A stretch of 64,000 bases of DNA from Ulva prolifera. Its lineage: Eukaryota > Chlorophyta > Ulvophyceae > Ulvales > Ulvaceae. Where the stretch lies: NCBI GenBank assembly GCA_023078555.1, contig CM041196.1, forward strand, positions 11,116,985 through 11,180,984. The letters run 5' to 3'. Below the pieces are notes generated by a model, which saw nothing but the letters and a program-made list of their open reading frames with translations, was not told the origin of the DNA and searched no databases. Below, piece after piece: positions 10,001 to 19,303 of the stretch. Position 1 is the stretch's first letter, and every line of letters begins with the position of its first letter. The position numbers were made by a program, and so were the translations under genes.

Positions 10001-11146
10001 CCAGGCGCTGCGCATGACTGACATTGAGTTCATGTTGTGCATCAGGTATCTCCTGGGCATGTCCCCAGCCCCTCCCAATGCGGTCGGCTCGCGCTGCGAA
10101 TGTGGCACTCTCATACAGCCGCATGATCTCGATCACGCGATGAATTGCACACACAATGCGGGGACCTGGACTTCGCGCCACAATATCGTTGAAAAACAAT
10201 GGCGCGAGATCGGGTCCCACGCGTGTGTGGCATCCACGCGCATCCCGCGCACAGCGCCGTTCGTCCGCGCGCGGCTCGCGGCCGCATCGAGGCAGATCCA
10301 TGCTGGCCCGTTGGGCCCGCCCCCCCCTGCTCCGCCCCAGCCCGCCTCCCAGGTCGCGGGCCCTTCGCGTGGGGCAGCCTTGCCCGCGGCGCCGATGCCT
10401 GCAGCCCCGCCGCCGCCGCCGACCGCGCGCGCGAACGAGGCGCCGGCACCTACGCCTGCTCCGGCCGCCGACGCCGATGCTGGACACAGCGCCCACATGG
10501 GGCGCCACGCGCCAGACGCAGCGCAGGCTGCGGCCCTGGCGGCGGCGGCGGCGCCGGGTGGTCAGGATCCAGCGGGGCCTGGGGAGCAGGCCGCTGCCGC
10601 GCAGGCAACGGCGCTGGATGAGGTGTTCAGGGCAGTGGCCCAGGAGAAACTGGGGGACATCATGTTTATGCCGCCGGGCGACCCTTTGTGCATAGGAGAT
10701 GTGTCGGTTGTGAACCCCTGTGCTGGTTCCTATTGCGGCCGTGCGGCCCGCGAGGACGGGGGTGCTGCGGAGACGCGGGACGTGCAGAAACGCACTGCTT
10801 ATCGTTTGTACGACCCTGATGCGTATAGTTTCGTGCCGTTGTCGCATGAGACGCATGGTCGCTTGGGGCGGCCTGCCATGAATCACTTGAATCGGCTGGC
10901 GGAGGTTGCGTCTCGGTGTGGTAAGGTGAACCGTGCTTTGTTTGTGACGAATGCTCTGCGCCGGTTGAGTGTGGCGTTGTGCAAGGGGAATGCTCTTGTG
11001 CTCCGTGCGGGGCTTCAATCTTTGGCTGGCATCACCGGCCGCGCTGTGGTACGTGCTCGTGCCCGGCCTAGTGCCATGACTGCGTGAGTGGATTTGCGTG
11101 TGTATTCCTGGCAACGGCTCGCTGCCCGGCCTCTGTCCTTTGTAAC
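7002..11146 (+). mobile_element. R2-like LINE with restriction-like endonuclease, near complete
   Basis: One long ORF sits between about 500 bases of 5' leader and a short 3' UTR ending CCTTTGTAAC, followed by TACATACATACATA. The 3' end is shared exactly with copies ending at 6984, 15614 and 63597, and with the reverse copy ending at 55675. The 5' boundary is inferred: the reverse copy is homologous only from about 7281 on, so this copy starts there or earlier, plausibly just after the duplicated target at 7001. It is about 99.6 percent identical by eye to 61641-63597 (about eight differences in 1.96 kb), so the family has moved recently. Confidence 0.85.
7512..11087 (+). CDS. REL-LINE polyprotein: C2H2 finger, reverse transcriptase, CCHC knuckle, restriction-like endonuclease
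   Basis: A 1191-residue protein with the domain order of the R2/CRE/NeSL group. Residues 5-28 form a C2H2 finger (C5, C10, H23, H28); C47, C50, H62 and C64 form a possible second one. A Pro-Ala-Gln repeat follows at about 86-125. RT motifs are LDWKNAF with Asp438, GVRQGDP at 493-499 and YHDD at 534-537, where His replaces the usual Ala. C862, C864, H875 and C879 form the CxC...HxxxC knuckle, followed by SRHN (888-891). The endonuclease has GDIMF (Asp1049), IGDVSVV (Asp1063) and QKRTAY (Lys1093), matching a PD-(D/E)XK core. The protein should nick DNA and prime reverse transcription there. An Ala/Pro-rich linker lies at about 935-1035. The ATG at 7512 is chosen because the first finger begins five residues in. 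The frame is intact throughout. Confidence 0.92.
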   Translation: MSFQCPYDGCSASLSSHSSLFTHIRGIHRDGPRLPTAKLHELNAAYCSHCGIFGSTKTPKAHKCVGGQNRSLRSGHCVLPATHPARQPAPAQPAPAQPAPAQPAQPQPAQPQPAQPAQPHPHQPPRHFTEAPAAAHNTAQPRPSPKVPDTVHPEFGDATAELLRDFNDASDASNIDGARLALGRVLDFPGKVLSLKGGDGTARRARTCITLFMDGEEPRLAEPTPSQKRRMNQNQDRRLAGSVHRSLSDGNVRKGAEKVEAPPIARYTPEVHEALRHLHPAEALPPDTQPAEPAPPLQIDEATLRALLDKLPKGSGPGLSGWTYEHIRAAGTASTAAFTEIHRFVNAALAGRLPHLPRLLDCRLLPQEKPQGGVRPIAIAETWQRLVSLCAMTLCSGLGASLAPLQVGVGVPGGAQNLGHAARAVLQAWDDVVLVQLDWKNAFNMMSRAAILEAVASHKPALLPFATMLYRFPANLYIEGAPPGTAAITSQRGVRQGDPISPLLFALALQGPLQAVQAQHQPPGREVTAALMAYHDDCTIAGQRVDAAAAFRALVSAAEPLGLEPQLHKCTAYSRDPQHAGSVAAALGITHATEGTVITGTPIGTPAFESAHAEATADKVCATIEKMMRLPLKAQDQFLLLTMSCQRRMLHYARAVPWAHISDHMRRTEASVLAAVNEIMRVPRDDTRAAAQAVLPARLGGLGVTSTPQEVADGAYLAAAAVSQKAFAGGPECMQPYRGPHGQQLQETWQALNVAQQLHPELPGPASGDTIAKVLPGMQQRITKLVALRRRAALLASHDVATLEGACNLARLRSCACRAATLWLSTLPLSQALRMTDIEFMLCIRYLLGMSPAPPNAVGSRCECGTLIQPHDLDHAMNCTHNAGTWTSRHNIVEKQWREIGSHACVASTRIPRTAPFVRARLAAASRQIHAGPLGPPPPAPPQPASQVAGPSRGAALPAAPMPAAPPPPPTARANEAPAPTPAPAADADAGHSAHMGRHAPDAAQAAALAAAAAPGGQDPAGPGEQAAAAQATALDEVFRAVAQEKLGDIMFMPPGDPLCIGDVSVVNPCAGSYCGRAAREDGGAAETRDVQKRTAYRLYDPDAYSFVPLSHETHGRLGRPAMNHLNRLAEVASRCGKVNRALFVTNALRRLSVALCKGNALVLRAGLQSLAGITGRAVVRARARPSAMTA

Positions 11147-11189
11147 TACATACATACATACTCCTCCCCCATCCTTTGACTTCATCACC

Positions 11190-11350
11190 AATCCGGACCG
11201 GTTGGCCAACCAGGCACTTTCACTGGTCCCCAACTATGTGAAGGTGGCCCCGTAACGTGCCACCACTCGGCCCTGTGCAAGCCGGGGATCGAACTGATGA
11301 CTGCAACAACAATCCAGCATCTCCCCACAGGGTTGCATGCCGCAGGACAG
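11190..11350 (-). repeat. Possible tRNA-derived SINE
   Basis: On the minus strand a tRNA-like B box (AGTTCGATCCCC) lies near 11292, and an A-box-like stretch (TGTGGGGAGATGCTGG) some 30 bases before it. The body runs toward the CATA repeat that ends the upstream LINE. The layout resembles the SINE at 13041-13290, but no second copy is in the window and the ends are unproven. Confidence 0.35.
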
Positions 11351-12420
11351 TGATCACTGTTCAGAGTTGTTTTGGGAGACCTTGTGCTATAGTATAGCAT
11401 ATATGTCTGTCCAAACCCGTATGTGCTCTACCACCGCCGTAATGCTCGACCACTGCCACATAGCCTTACAGTAAGGCTATTAGTGTGGGTGTGCCAGCAG
11501 ACTCAGCATTCGAGCCTCTCCTAGAACAACCACCACACTCACACAACCACCACTCATGCAACCAACCACACTGCAGCAGAACTATCTCCATAAATAATAG
11601 GTAATCGAAATTGTTGGTGCACCAGCGATGGGCAAAAAATCTCACAAAAAGCTGCCCATGTCTGGATGCTGCCAAGTCGCATGCCACATGCCCCTGTACG
11701 CAGCATTTCGCCCATAAGCCACATCACAGGGCATTACAAGGACAATGTCACAGAGGCGGTTATCTATAGCACCACATTTTCCCTACACAGCCCTAGGGAC
11801 AACTCATCGCAGGCTAGGCAGGCGCCGGCAGTCAGTTGGCCAAATGCTAGCATGCCGAGATGGCCAGCCGGCTGCTGCATGCTTAGAATTCTACAGCTAC
11901 TAGGTGCTACAAGGTGTGTGCTGCTATAGTGTAGCATGGCGCCTGACACCTACGTCTATGACTTCCTGGATGCATGCAAACACGATTGCGTTTGCCGCAT
12001 GGCATGGCTCGTGCCTTGCAAGGCCAAGGTATCGCCAGAGGCATGGGCGTCCAGCGTGGCGGCAGCATCAATGCGTCTCGTGCCGCTCCGAGATGGCAGG
12101 GGCTGTTGGGGATTGTGGCAGGCCCGCGTGTTTTAATTAAGGGCGGGTGGACCGATGGCAACTTGTTGTACCTGTGCATATGCATGTGCGTGTTCACATG
12201 CAGGGGCTTGCGCAAGCTGTAGCCCGCGCGGGGCAGCCGCCAGTGCAATTTTCGCCTGTCGGATATCCTACTATACTATATAGTACACATCCCAAGCTCC
12301 TTCTGACTCTGTCAGAAACTTCAACAAAGCACAGATTGTTGTGGGATATCCATATCTGGGGATCCAAGAATATAGATGACATAATCAACGGAGGAGTCAT
12401 CTAACAAAGGACTCGTTGCT
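11351..12420. other. No gene recognised
   Basis: Open frames of up to 113 residues overlap on both strands without motifs. No repeat boundary was found. Confidence 0.5.
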
Positions 12421-12424
12421 TCAG

Positions 12425-12500
12425 GTGAGCCCCAGTGGTTAGAGCATGTCGTGTGTACTCTAGAGGTCACCGGTTCAATTCTTACTTTCATTTCTGCCGC
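12425..12500 (+). repeat. tRNA-like sequence (SINE head or tRNA pseudogene)
   Basis: AGTGGTTAGAGCATG near 12431 is a good pol III A box and CCGGTTCAATTCT near 12469 a good B box at tRNA spacing. Ends AGGTGAG and CTTACTT can pair with G-T pairs, but the T stem does not close. It is therefore a tRNA-derived sequence, not a working tRNA. Confidence 0.5.
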
Positions 12501-12761
12501 GCGACTTTACGCGTTGGCAAGGTACGCTCCCCTCCACGTCGTCATGCACAGTCAGCATGCTTACCAGCTCAGGCACGCGCATTAACCCCTGTGCACACTC
12601 GATGAGACTAACACGCGTCTTGACACAGATTGTGTTGCACAATGCTATGGCCGCTCCGGCTGCGCGTGTGGAGGAGGTCTCTGTGAGTGTGCCGCATGCA
12701 TTGCAATCAGGGCTGGGTGCATATATGTGCATATATGTGCATGCGCGTTTGGGTGGGTGTC

Positions 12762-13040
12762 CGGCCAGAACTTGTGGCCTCAGGCCAGAACTTGTGACCT
12801 CAGATTTGTGCCCCCATACAGTGGCCGGTCAAGTGGCCGGTCCAATGGCCGGTCCAGTGGCCGGCCCTGTGGCCGGTCAAGTGGTCGGTCAAGTGGTCGG
12901 TCAAGTGGCCGGTCCAGTGGCCGGTCCAGTGGCCGGTCCAGTGGCTGGTCCATTGGCCGGTCAAGTGGCCGGTCAAGTGGCCGGTCCAGTGGCCGGTCCA
13001 ATGGCCGGTCCCGAGGCCGGCCCAGTGGCCGGCCCGGGGG
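12762..13040 (+). repeat. 12-bp GC-rich minisatellite
   Basis: About 18 copies of GTGGCCGGTCAA-type units run from 12821 to 13040, with CA/AA and C/T variants. A 20-bp unit (GGCCAGAACTTGTG plus CCTCA) stands twice just before, from 12762. Because 12 is a multiple of three, every frame stays open, giving GPVA or RSSG peptide repeats that are not evidence of a gene. Confidence 0.9.
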
Positions 13041-13290
13041 TGCAGGTGGTAACAGCAACTCTACCGTTTCAGGAGGTCGTGGGTTCGATTCTGCGTGCGC
13101 TTTGGGGAATCGAAACGGCCGCACGTGACCACCTCGCTTAGCACAGGACGAGGCCCTGTGAGTTGCGTACGGTCGTCTGAGGGGGGTTTCCAGGTGGTTT
13201 ACCCCTTCGGCATATGTGGTCCCGTTAATTCGGAGTTGTCAACGTCCAATAGGATACGGCTCAGTAAATTTAGATTTACTTTACTTTACA
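13041..13290 (+). mobile_element. tRNA-headed SINE with a 3' end copied from the APE LINE
   Basis: An A-box-like TGGTAACAGC at 13047-13056 and a B box GGTTCGATTCT at 13082-13092 give a tRNA-type head. After about 120 bases of body, 13218-13262 matches the APE LINE 3' terminus (3296-3338): both read GGTCCCG, then TTCGGAGTTGTCAA, GTCCAA and GGATACGGCT, with few mismatches. The tail then runs into TTTACTTTAC. Sharing a 3' end with a LINE is the usual sign that a SINE is mobilised by that LINE's RT. Only one full copy is visible, so the 5' edge is approximate. Confidence 0.7.
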
Positions 13291-14198
13291 GACGGGCTGC
13301 AGTGTCCAGAGGCTGTGCGGTGCGGCTCACGTGCGGAGTGGCGCTGGGCGTTTGCGTGTGTACTAGTAGTGCAGGCTCCAGACAGGCCCGTTATTAATAC
13401 ACCGTGTATTTAATTGTGACAATTGTGGTGCGCCGCGATATCAATCCTCCGTGCCACGGGGGTAGTGGTGCTACCTGCCCATCCGACCTCGCCCTTGGGT
13501 CACATCGTTGGTGCCTTTGACAGTGTATGCATTGGAGACGAGGGAGGTCAGACCATTCCCAAATTTGGGCCAGAAAGATAGTCCACGAAACCAGATTCAT
13601 ATGATTCATATGCATGTCGATTCACCTGGTGCAGCCACAGTGGAGTAGTGGAGTAGTACACGTAGTGGAGTAGTACTCGAGCCCGATCCAGACACAGCAC
13701 GTGAATTCTCGACAGACTCTCTCTGAGCGGATGCAACACGGCATGTGTATGCAGCATGCATTGGCCGTTTGATGGTGAGGCGCCGCGGGCGACCCGGGCG
13801 GCCCGGGGAATCGACGACCCCTCAGGCTCCCCCCCACACCCCCACACCCCCCCTCCCCCCAGTCACCAGAGCGGTTCCCCTCCTGGCCCTGGTGTCATGA
13901 CGCCCCCCACGGCAGTCCAGTTGACACCTCAGCAACTGCGGCAGGGGTGCACGGCGAGGCCGTCTCTGCAGCCTCAGCTGACAGCTAGCGCCTGCTGACA
14001 GCTAGCGTCGGCTGACAGCTAGCGTCGCTGAGACCGCGGGACCCCGGCTGCCAGCCGGGTCCAGTGACCTGCACGGCAGCGTCGGCGGCGGAGATGCTGA
14101 CGTCAGCTGTGCACGTGGACGGAATTCCGCACGAATTCCGGACGTCCAAGCTTCGAACGATGGGACCTGCTCAGCTGGCGGCGCCCGCTACGAGATAG
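13291..14198. other. No gene recognised
   Basis: A C-rich run lies at 13829-13860, and a short tandem of TGACAGCTAGCG units at about 13978-14027. Open frames lack motifs. Confidence 0.5.
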
Positions 14199-14269
14199 GA
14201 CAATTCCGAATATCCAGGTCTATCGGATGGGTGGCATCCCTGAAAATGCTGCAAACCGACCCAGCACTG
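14199..14269 (+). mobile_element. hAT MITE fragment (right part)
   Basis: It matches the inner and right part of the CAGTGTTGGGT MITE family (AATTCCGAATAT, CCAGGTCTA, GGGTGGCA, CTGAAAATGCTGC, CGACCCAGCACTG). The left inverted repeat is missing. Confidence 0.75.
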
Positions 14270-14296
14270 GTCGTAGGTGCCACATGTACCAACCTG

Positions 14297-14350
14297 TTAC
14301 AAAAGAGTGAACGGAAGAAGACAAACACAAAAACCGAATCTCATCCGAAC
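14297..14350 (+). repeat. Dispersed repeat, second copy inverted at 38846-38898
   Basis: Blocks TACAAAAGAGTGAACGG, AGAAGACAAAC and AAAACCGAATCTCATCCGAA recur in reverse complement at 38846-38898. It is probably part of a longer SINE or MITE whose ends are not visible. Confidence 0.7.
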
Positions 14351-15173
14351 CATATACCCACCCGAGCTCGGACGCTCGCGATCGGTCACCGTCAACTATA
14401 GCTGTTGTGTCAGAGTCGCAACCTGCGCATGCATGCGCATTCGGCACCATGGCATTATTAATTCATTACTCCAGATTTGTAACCATGCAATCCAGATTTG
14501 AACGACCTCCGAGTCACGTTCAGACGTGAATTCGTGGTCACTGGCCGCTGGCCATTAGGGCTGTAAATTTAACATCTGGGGGCATGGTTTAACGTTAATT
14601 AACAAAGCTAAAGTAAAATAAAAGTAAAATAGGCTAAAAATTCTTTACTTTAAACGTGTTTTAAAATAGTGTTTTCCTGCTTTACCAGTAAAACTGTTAA
14701 ACATGTCGAGGAGGGAGTTTCGGCCAATGGCACGGCACAAACACGGCACAGACACGTCCACAGCCACCTAGATACACCTATTGCACTGCCTATCAATTAT
14801 CTGCGTCTCATGAGCAACTTGACGACGATGGAGATGCTCCTAGGCTGTCAGACTGCAGACCACACGCTACTGCACCCTCGTTCTGGCACACCAGATCCAG
14901 AAGATTCTTCCTCATACACTTCATCAACAGAACCAAGCAGATGTTCAAAACATCGTCAACAGCTGCATCATTATCGCTTGGGTGATGTAGGTTGATTTTG
15001 GTGTACTATGTTGTTGCCAGCGTTCTGTTTTTCATTGACCTTCTCTTGGAGGTCAAAATGTCTAGAAATATATTCCACAGCCTCTCCACAGTTGCACAGC
15101 AGGGCTTCGCAGACATGATTTCAATGGCAGCCTCTCTCGAGCTCGGCAAACTTTTCAACAACATGGACATGTC

Positions 15174-15217
15174 CATGTCCAAATGGATACGGCTGTGTAA
15201 TCATGCATACATACATA
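15174..15217 (+). mobile_element. APE LINE 3'-end fragment
   Basis: ATGTCCAAATGGATACGGCT, then GTGTAATCATGCATACATAC, matches the APE LINE terminus with one change. It was the landing site of the next REL LINE fragment. Confidence 0.85.
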
Positions 15218-15224
15218 CAACACC

Positions 15225-15614
15225 TGGGGCGGCCTGCCATGGGGCGGCCTGCCATGACATACAACCATGACACGGCCTGCCATGACATACAACCATGACA
15301 CCTGGGGCGGCCTGCCATGACATACAACACCTGGGGCGGCCTGCCATGAATCACTTGAATCGGCTGGCGGAGGTTGCGTCTCGGTGTGGTAAGGTGAACC
15401 GTGCTTTGTTTGTGACGAATGCTCTGCGCCGGTTGAGTGTGGCATTGTGCAAGGGGGATGCTCTTGTGCTCCGTGCGGGGCTTCAATCTTTGGCTGGCAT
15501 CACCGGCCGAGCTGTGGTACGTGCTCGTGCCCGGCCTAGTGCCATGATTGCGTGAGTGGATTTGCGTGTGTATTCCTAGCAACGGCTCGCTGCCCGGCCT
15601 CTGTCCTTTGTAAC
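15225..15614 (+). mobile_element. 5'-truncated REL LINE fragment with stuttered 5' junction
   Basis: From 15337 it matches the last 290 bases of the REL LINE, ending CCTTTGTAAC. A 13-bp duplication (TACATACAACACC) flanks it at 15212-15224 and 15615-15627. Between 15225 and 15336 the same piece, GGGGCGGCCTGCCATGA, recurs three to four times, joined each time to target-like CATACAAC. It carries the same variants as the 6.9- and 63.5-kb copies. Confidence 0.9.
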
Positions 15615-16151
15615 TACATACAACACCACGAGACACAACATCAGTCGCAGCTGGCTTTCTGCATGCGCAGATTGGAGCCACGTACATCCGCCGAATCAGC
15701 CAGATTTGCCTCATCGGAACTTTCAGTCTCTTGCAGAGGTTCAGGAGGACGTTTGTCTTGTGCCATGTCTGGAAGTTGCTCACTGCCAAATCAATGACAG
15801 GTGCACACGGGCTACGGAAACTGACTCCCACAGCATGAGCAAGCGCAAAGCGACACAGATTCATGTACTAGGAGCAAGCAACAGGTGTGCTGCGAGTTAT
15901 ATCATGACCTCCGTGCTTTGTTAGTGATGTTTGTCCTATGAGGTCGGTCAAAGCCATCGGAATACAGCCCTTTTTGGCTTCAACTTTGGTTTTAAAGCAC
16001 CCTTAAAGTTAAAATGCGTTAAAGTAAAATAAAAGTAAAATGACCCCTTTAAAGCCTCGAAATCGTTTTAACGTTAAAATTGTAAAGTAAAATAGCATTT
16101 TAAACTCCGTTAAAATGGGGGTAAAGTTAAATTTACAGCCCTACTGGCCAT

Positions 16152-17004
16152 TCTGTGCACGCTCGCAGTGCATGCGTACCGTACGCGTATGTCAACCAAG
16201 AGCGCTTCTGCCGCTGCGACAACACGGGCATCGACAGTTGCGGTACAGGCGTCGAGCATAACCGGCTGCAAGCGTCTGCACGGCGTGACGCAATGTGTGC
16301 TGCCTTACAGGCTTGCACGAAGATTTTGTTCATTCGACGCAGTACTACTACTGGCGGCCGTGGGATGCATATGCACGGCACATCGATGCGTTGTCAGTGA
16401 TCCATCGCATATGCATGTCACAAACCCGAACTTGCGTGTTTCTTTTCGTGTGTTCACAGCCCTCACAAGGCCGCGTGGCGAAGGTGTAGCGATCTTGCGG
16501 TATGCGCCTGCACGGCGCCGTGCGTATGCGTAGCGATCTCGTCGGAGATAGTAGCTGTACAGCGCTGTATCTCGGATCCGCCCTGGCTCGGGTCACTTGT
16601 CTGAACTGAGGCCATGACGCGATTATGGGCATCTACTTGACGTGATGCCCATCACGACACGTATCAGGGGCTGTATTATTACGCCCGTGACGTGAAGGGG
16701 CGCCCGCCTGACTGCAGACGGCGCGATACTTTGAGCCCCTCTAGCCATGTTCCCAGTCGCGGGTCATGGGGTTCATAGTCCGCAATACACGTCCGCGGAC
16801 AACGAGAATAGATTTATAACAAGTAATGATATATATCAGTCTAATGGAATCGTAGCAGAGGGCTCGGCCAGCGAGGTTCTTGAGATTTAAAGCACCGCGA
16901 ACCTCACTGCAACCGGCCAGCATAAACACGAGGCATCGCTACCTCGTAAGCAATCCAGCTAGAGAAGTTTAATAATATACATATACAGCCTATAATCAAG
17001 TTAT
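16152..17004. other. No gene recognised
   Basis: Overlapping open frames on both strands have no motif. The stretch lies between the hAT element and the 3' end of the pogo-like gene, so 16.9-17.0 kb probably holds that gene's 3' UTR. Confidence 0.5.
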
Positions 17005-19303
17005 TTAGCGCCGGTTAGTGATGTCACATAGTGCCATTGTCCTCCCAACACGGCCAGCATTGAACTGCTCATTCCCGAAGGCCCCAGCTTTCTTGTGTGA
17101 CGTGCCAGTGTGATCATTCTCTGTTGTACCTTCGTCGTCACTGCTGAGCTGCACGCTGTCCTGTTCGTCTGAGGAGAGGGCTGCAGCCTCGAGTGCCCTT
17201 GTGCTCGGATTGACTGCTCGCCTAGCAGCACGTACAGGAGCCAGCACAGCATCAGCCGGCTCATTGACGGCCGCAGCAGGTGCCCGGTTGGCAGGTGCTT
17301 CCTTTGCTGCCTTGCGCTCTGCAGCCTTAGCAGCCTTGCCTGCTCTGGCTGCGGCCTTAGCTGCTGCATCTGCCCGCTTCTTCTCGATCCGAAGCTGTTT
17401 CCTTGCCTCCGTGGCTTGCTTCTCCTCAGCTTTGCGCTTCTTGCTTTCTTTGGCCTTCTGCGCCCGCGCTGCCGCTGCTGCCTCTTTGTCTGCCGCCGCC
17501 TTCTCCTTCGCCGCCTCAACGCGCTTCATCTTCTCCAGTGCTGCTGGGGCAGTCCACAGTCGCGCTGGAATCGTGTTCACCATTGCACTGGCAACACCCT
17601 CTGAGATCACCTTGAGGCGCAGAGGATCAGCGGCTTCCTCTGTGACCTGCTGCACATGCTGCACTGCTGCGTTGTTCTGGATGGCATCGGCTGTGGCCTC
17701 TTTGAGATGGTAAATAGCGCTCTTGCGCGACTCCATCCTCGATGTGTTGTGCCGAGCATTGCCAGCAGCATGGCCTGCATATGTAATAGATGAGGCTGGA
17801 GCAACCATGCGTTGCACCGCTGCTGTTGAAAATGAGAACACAGACACAGTCATGATCAGTGGGGGAGGGGGTGGAATGCTTGGTTTCAACAGCCCATCGT
17901 CGTCAAACTTGTCTAACAGCCACTCAGGGTGATACTGTTTCGCCTCATCAAACGTAAATCCGGCCATTCGGAAAGCAGACCGGCAGTTACCCTCGCAGAG
18001 GGCGGCTGCTAGAACAGACTTGCCGTATTCCAGGGTGAACCCTGCTGTCTCCACCTACGAAGCAGCAAAACATATTCAGCATTTGTTGCGGAGCAGCGAT
18101 GTATGCCTAGAATACTGAGATTCAGAGCACGCACATGTACCGAAAATGGCTTGGCGAGCAACTCAATCCAATCTTGGGCCCTCAATGTGCCTCCAGAGAA
18201 CCCTTTGCGGAGGGCGCTGGCTGCCGCCCATACCACGGCCAGCGCCTTCTTCAGGGCAGAGTTGATGCACAGGTCGAGCGGCTGGCACAGTTCAGAGCTG
18301 TGTGGCGCCAGTCCGACGACATGAATCATGGCTCCTTTCAACAGAGTAAGAACCTCACATGTCACGTGAGCGGCGAAGTTGTCGAGGAGCATGACGACCC
18401 AGTATGGGCGTTTGTACGCACCTGCATGCACGTGGACTCAGACCGGCGACGTCGTCAGTGGTGCAAGGTCGAACGTTGTAGACCCATGCAGAGCAATGAA
18501 TCAAAGATCACACCTAGTGCGGGGATGAGGCAGTCACGGGCCCATGTGTAGAACAGTGCGTTTGTCATGTACGCGTTGGGCTGCTGAGCAACAGCCGCGT
18601 CCTCCATCAACGTGCCTTTCACCGTGTCCACCATCTTCTTGGTCCCCCACCACGCTGGCTGGTTCAGCTCACCCGGGAGGCCCTCTGCGCCCTTGACAAT
18701 CAGGAAAGGGGGCACACGGTGTGCCCCGTCAGCGGCACTTGTCAGTAAAAGAGTGTATGAGTCGTGGTGGTTCTTATGGTCGGCCCTCAGAGCCTTGGCA
18801 GCTCCCTTCATAGCGAGCACAGGAGCGTCTTTCGTCACCATCCGCATGCACGTTTCGTCAAGGTTGTATACTTGCCTTGCAGAGAAGCAGCGCTTGCCCC
18901 CCCGCACGTCCTCCCCGCACTCCTCTCCGAGACGCTCCATGATGTTGTACATCTCCAGCACTTGCCCATATAACAGCTGCCGACGCCCGCCATCTATTCC
19001 CTCTCCGTACCGAAAGGACACAAGGTGGCCCCAGCGCTTCTGGAAACCCTTGATCCATTTGTGAGAGACCCCACATCTCTCCCACCGCTTGGTGACCTCA
19101 GCATCACGGTGGTTAGTGACAGCAATCACCAGCGCATGCTGCTTCAGCACGTTCTCATCGATCGAGAAGCCTTTCTCGCTCGCTGCAATTGAGTTCCGAG
19201 CCAATGCACACTCCTCATCTGATGTCAGGTGGGTTTGACCTCCTGACTGGGGGATCAGGCAGTACAGACTGCGAGCTAGTATATCAAACTCCTTGCTTCG
19301 CAC
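17005..19303 (-). CDS. pogo/CENP-B-like DDE transposase protein, at least three exons
   Basis: Exons 19303-18514, 18421-18141 and 18054-17005 join in phase across two GT-AG introns (92 and 86 bases) to give 706 residues. The 5' end is open: 19303 is a GTG, so an upstream exon is likely. Residues of exon 1 hold a CENP-B/Tc5-type helix-turn-helix (VSHKWIKGFQKRWG). The DDE core has Asp149 (VYNLDET), Asp277 (VMLLDNFAAH) and Asp313 (ELCQPLDLC), the last two 36 apart. The C-terminal 200 residues are a Lys/Ala/Glu-rich coiled coil, then an acidic serine stretch (LSSDEQD, LSSDDEG). No terminal inverted repeats were found around it. It may be a domesticated gene or a transposon with introns. The catalytic triad is intact. 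Nuclear DNA binding is inferred. Confidence 0.85.

Larger units (their letters stand above)
14556..16143. mobile_element. hAT DNA transposon, non-autonomous or decayed, with nested retroelement fragments
   Basis: The 18-bp terminal repeats are TAGGGCTGTAAATTTAAC and its perfect complement at the right end. They are flanked by identical 8-bp duplications CTGGCCAT at 14548-14555 and 16144-16151, the hAT signature; the TAGGG start resembles Ac. AT-rich subterminal zones with repeated AAAGTAAAAT units (14590-14690 and 15985-16110) look like transposase-binding arrays. The interior has no intact transposase; minus-strand frames near 15650-15864 may be a remnant. APE and REL LINE fragments (15174-15217, 15225-15614) were inserted later. 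Without them the element is about 1.1 kb. Confidence 0.93.

Noticed and set aside
9834-11159. 441-residue open frame on the minus strand (repeated at 62285-63565)
   Set aside because: A shadow of the REL-LINE C-terminus; it reappears wherever that element does.
12425-12500. Functional tRNA
   Set aside because: A and B boxes are present, but the T stem does not close; kept as a tRNA-derived repeat.
12557-13141. Open frame with GPVA/GQVA repeats
   Set aside because: Produced by the 12-bp minisatellite, which is open in all frames.
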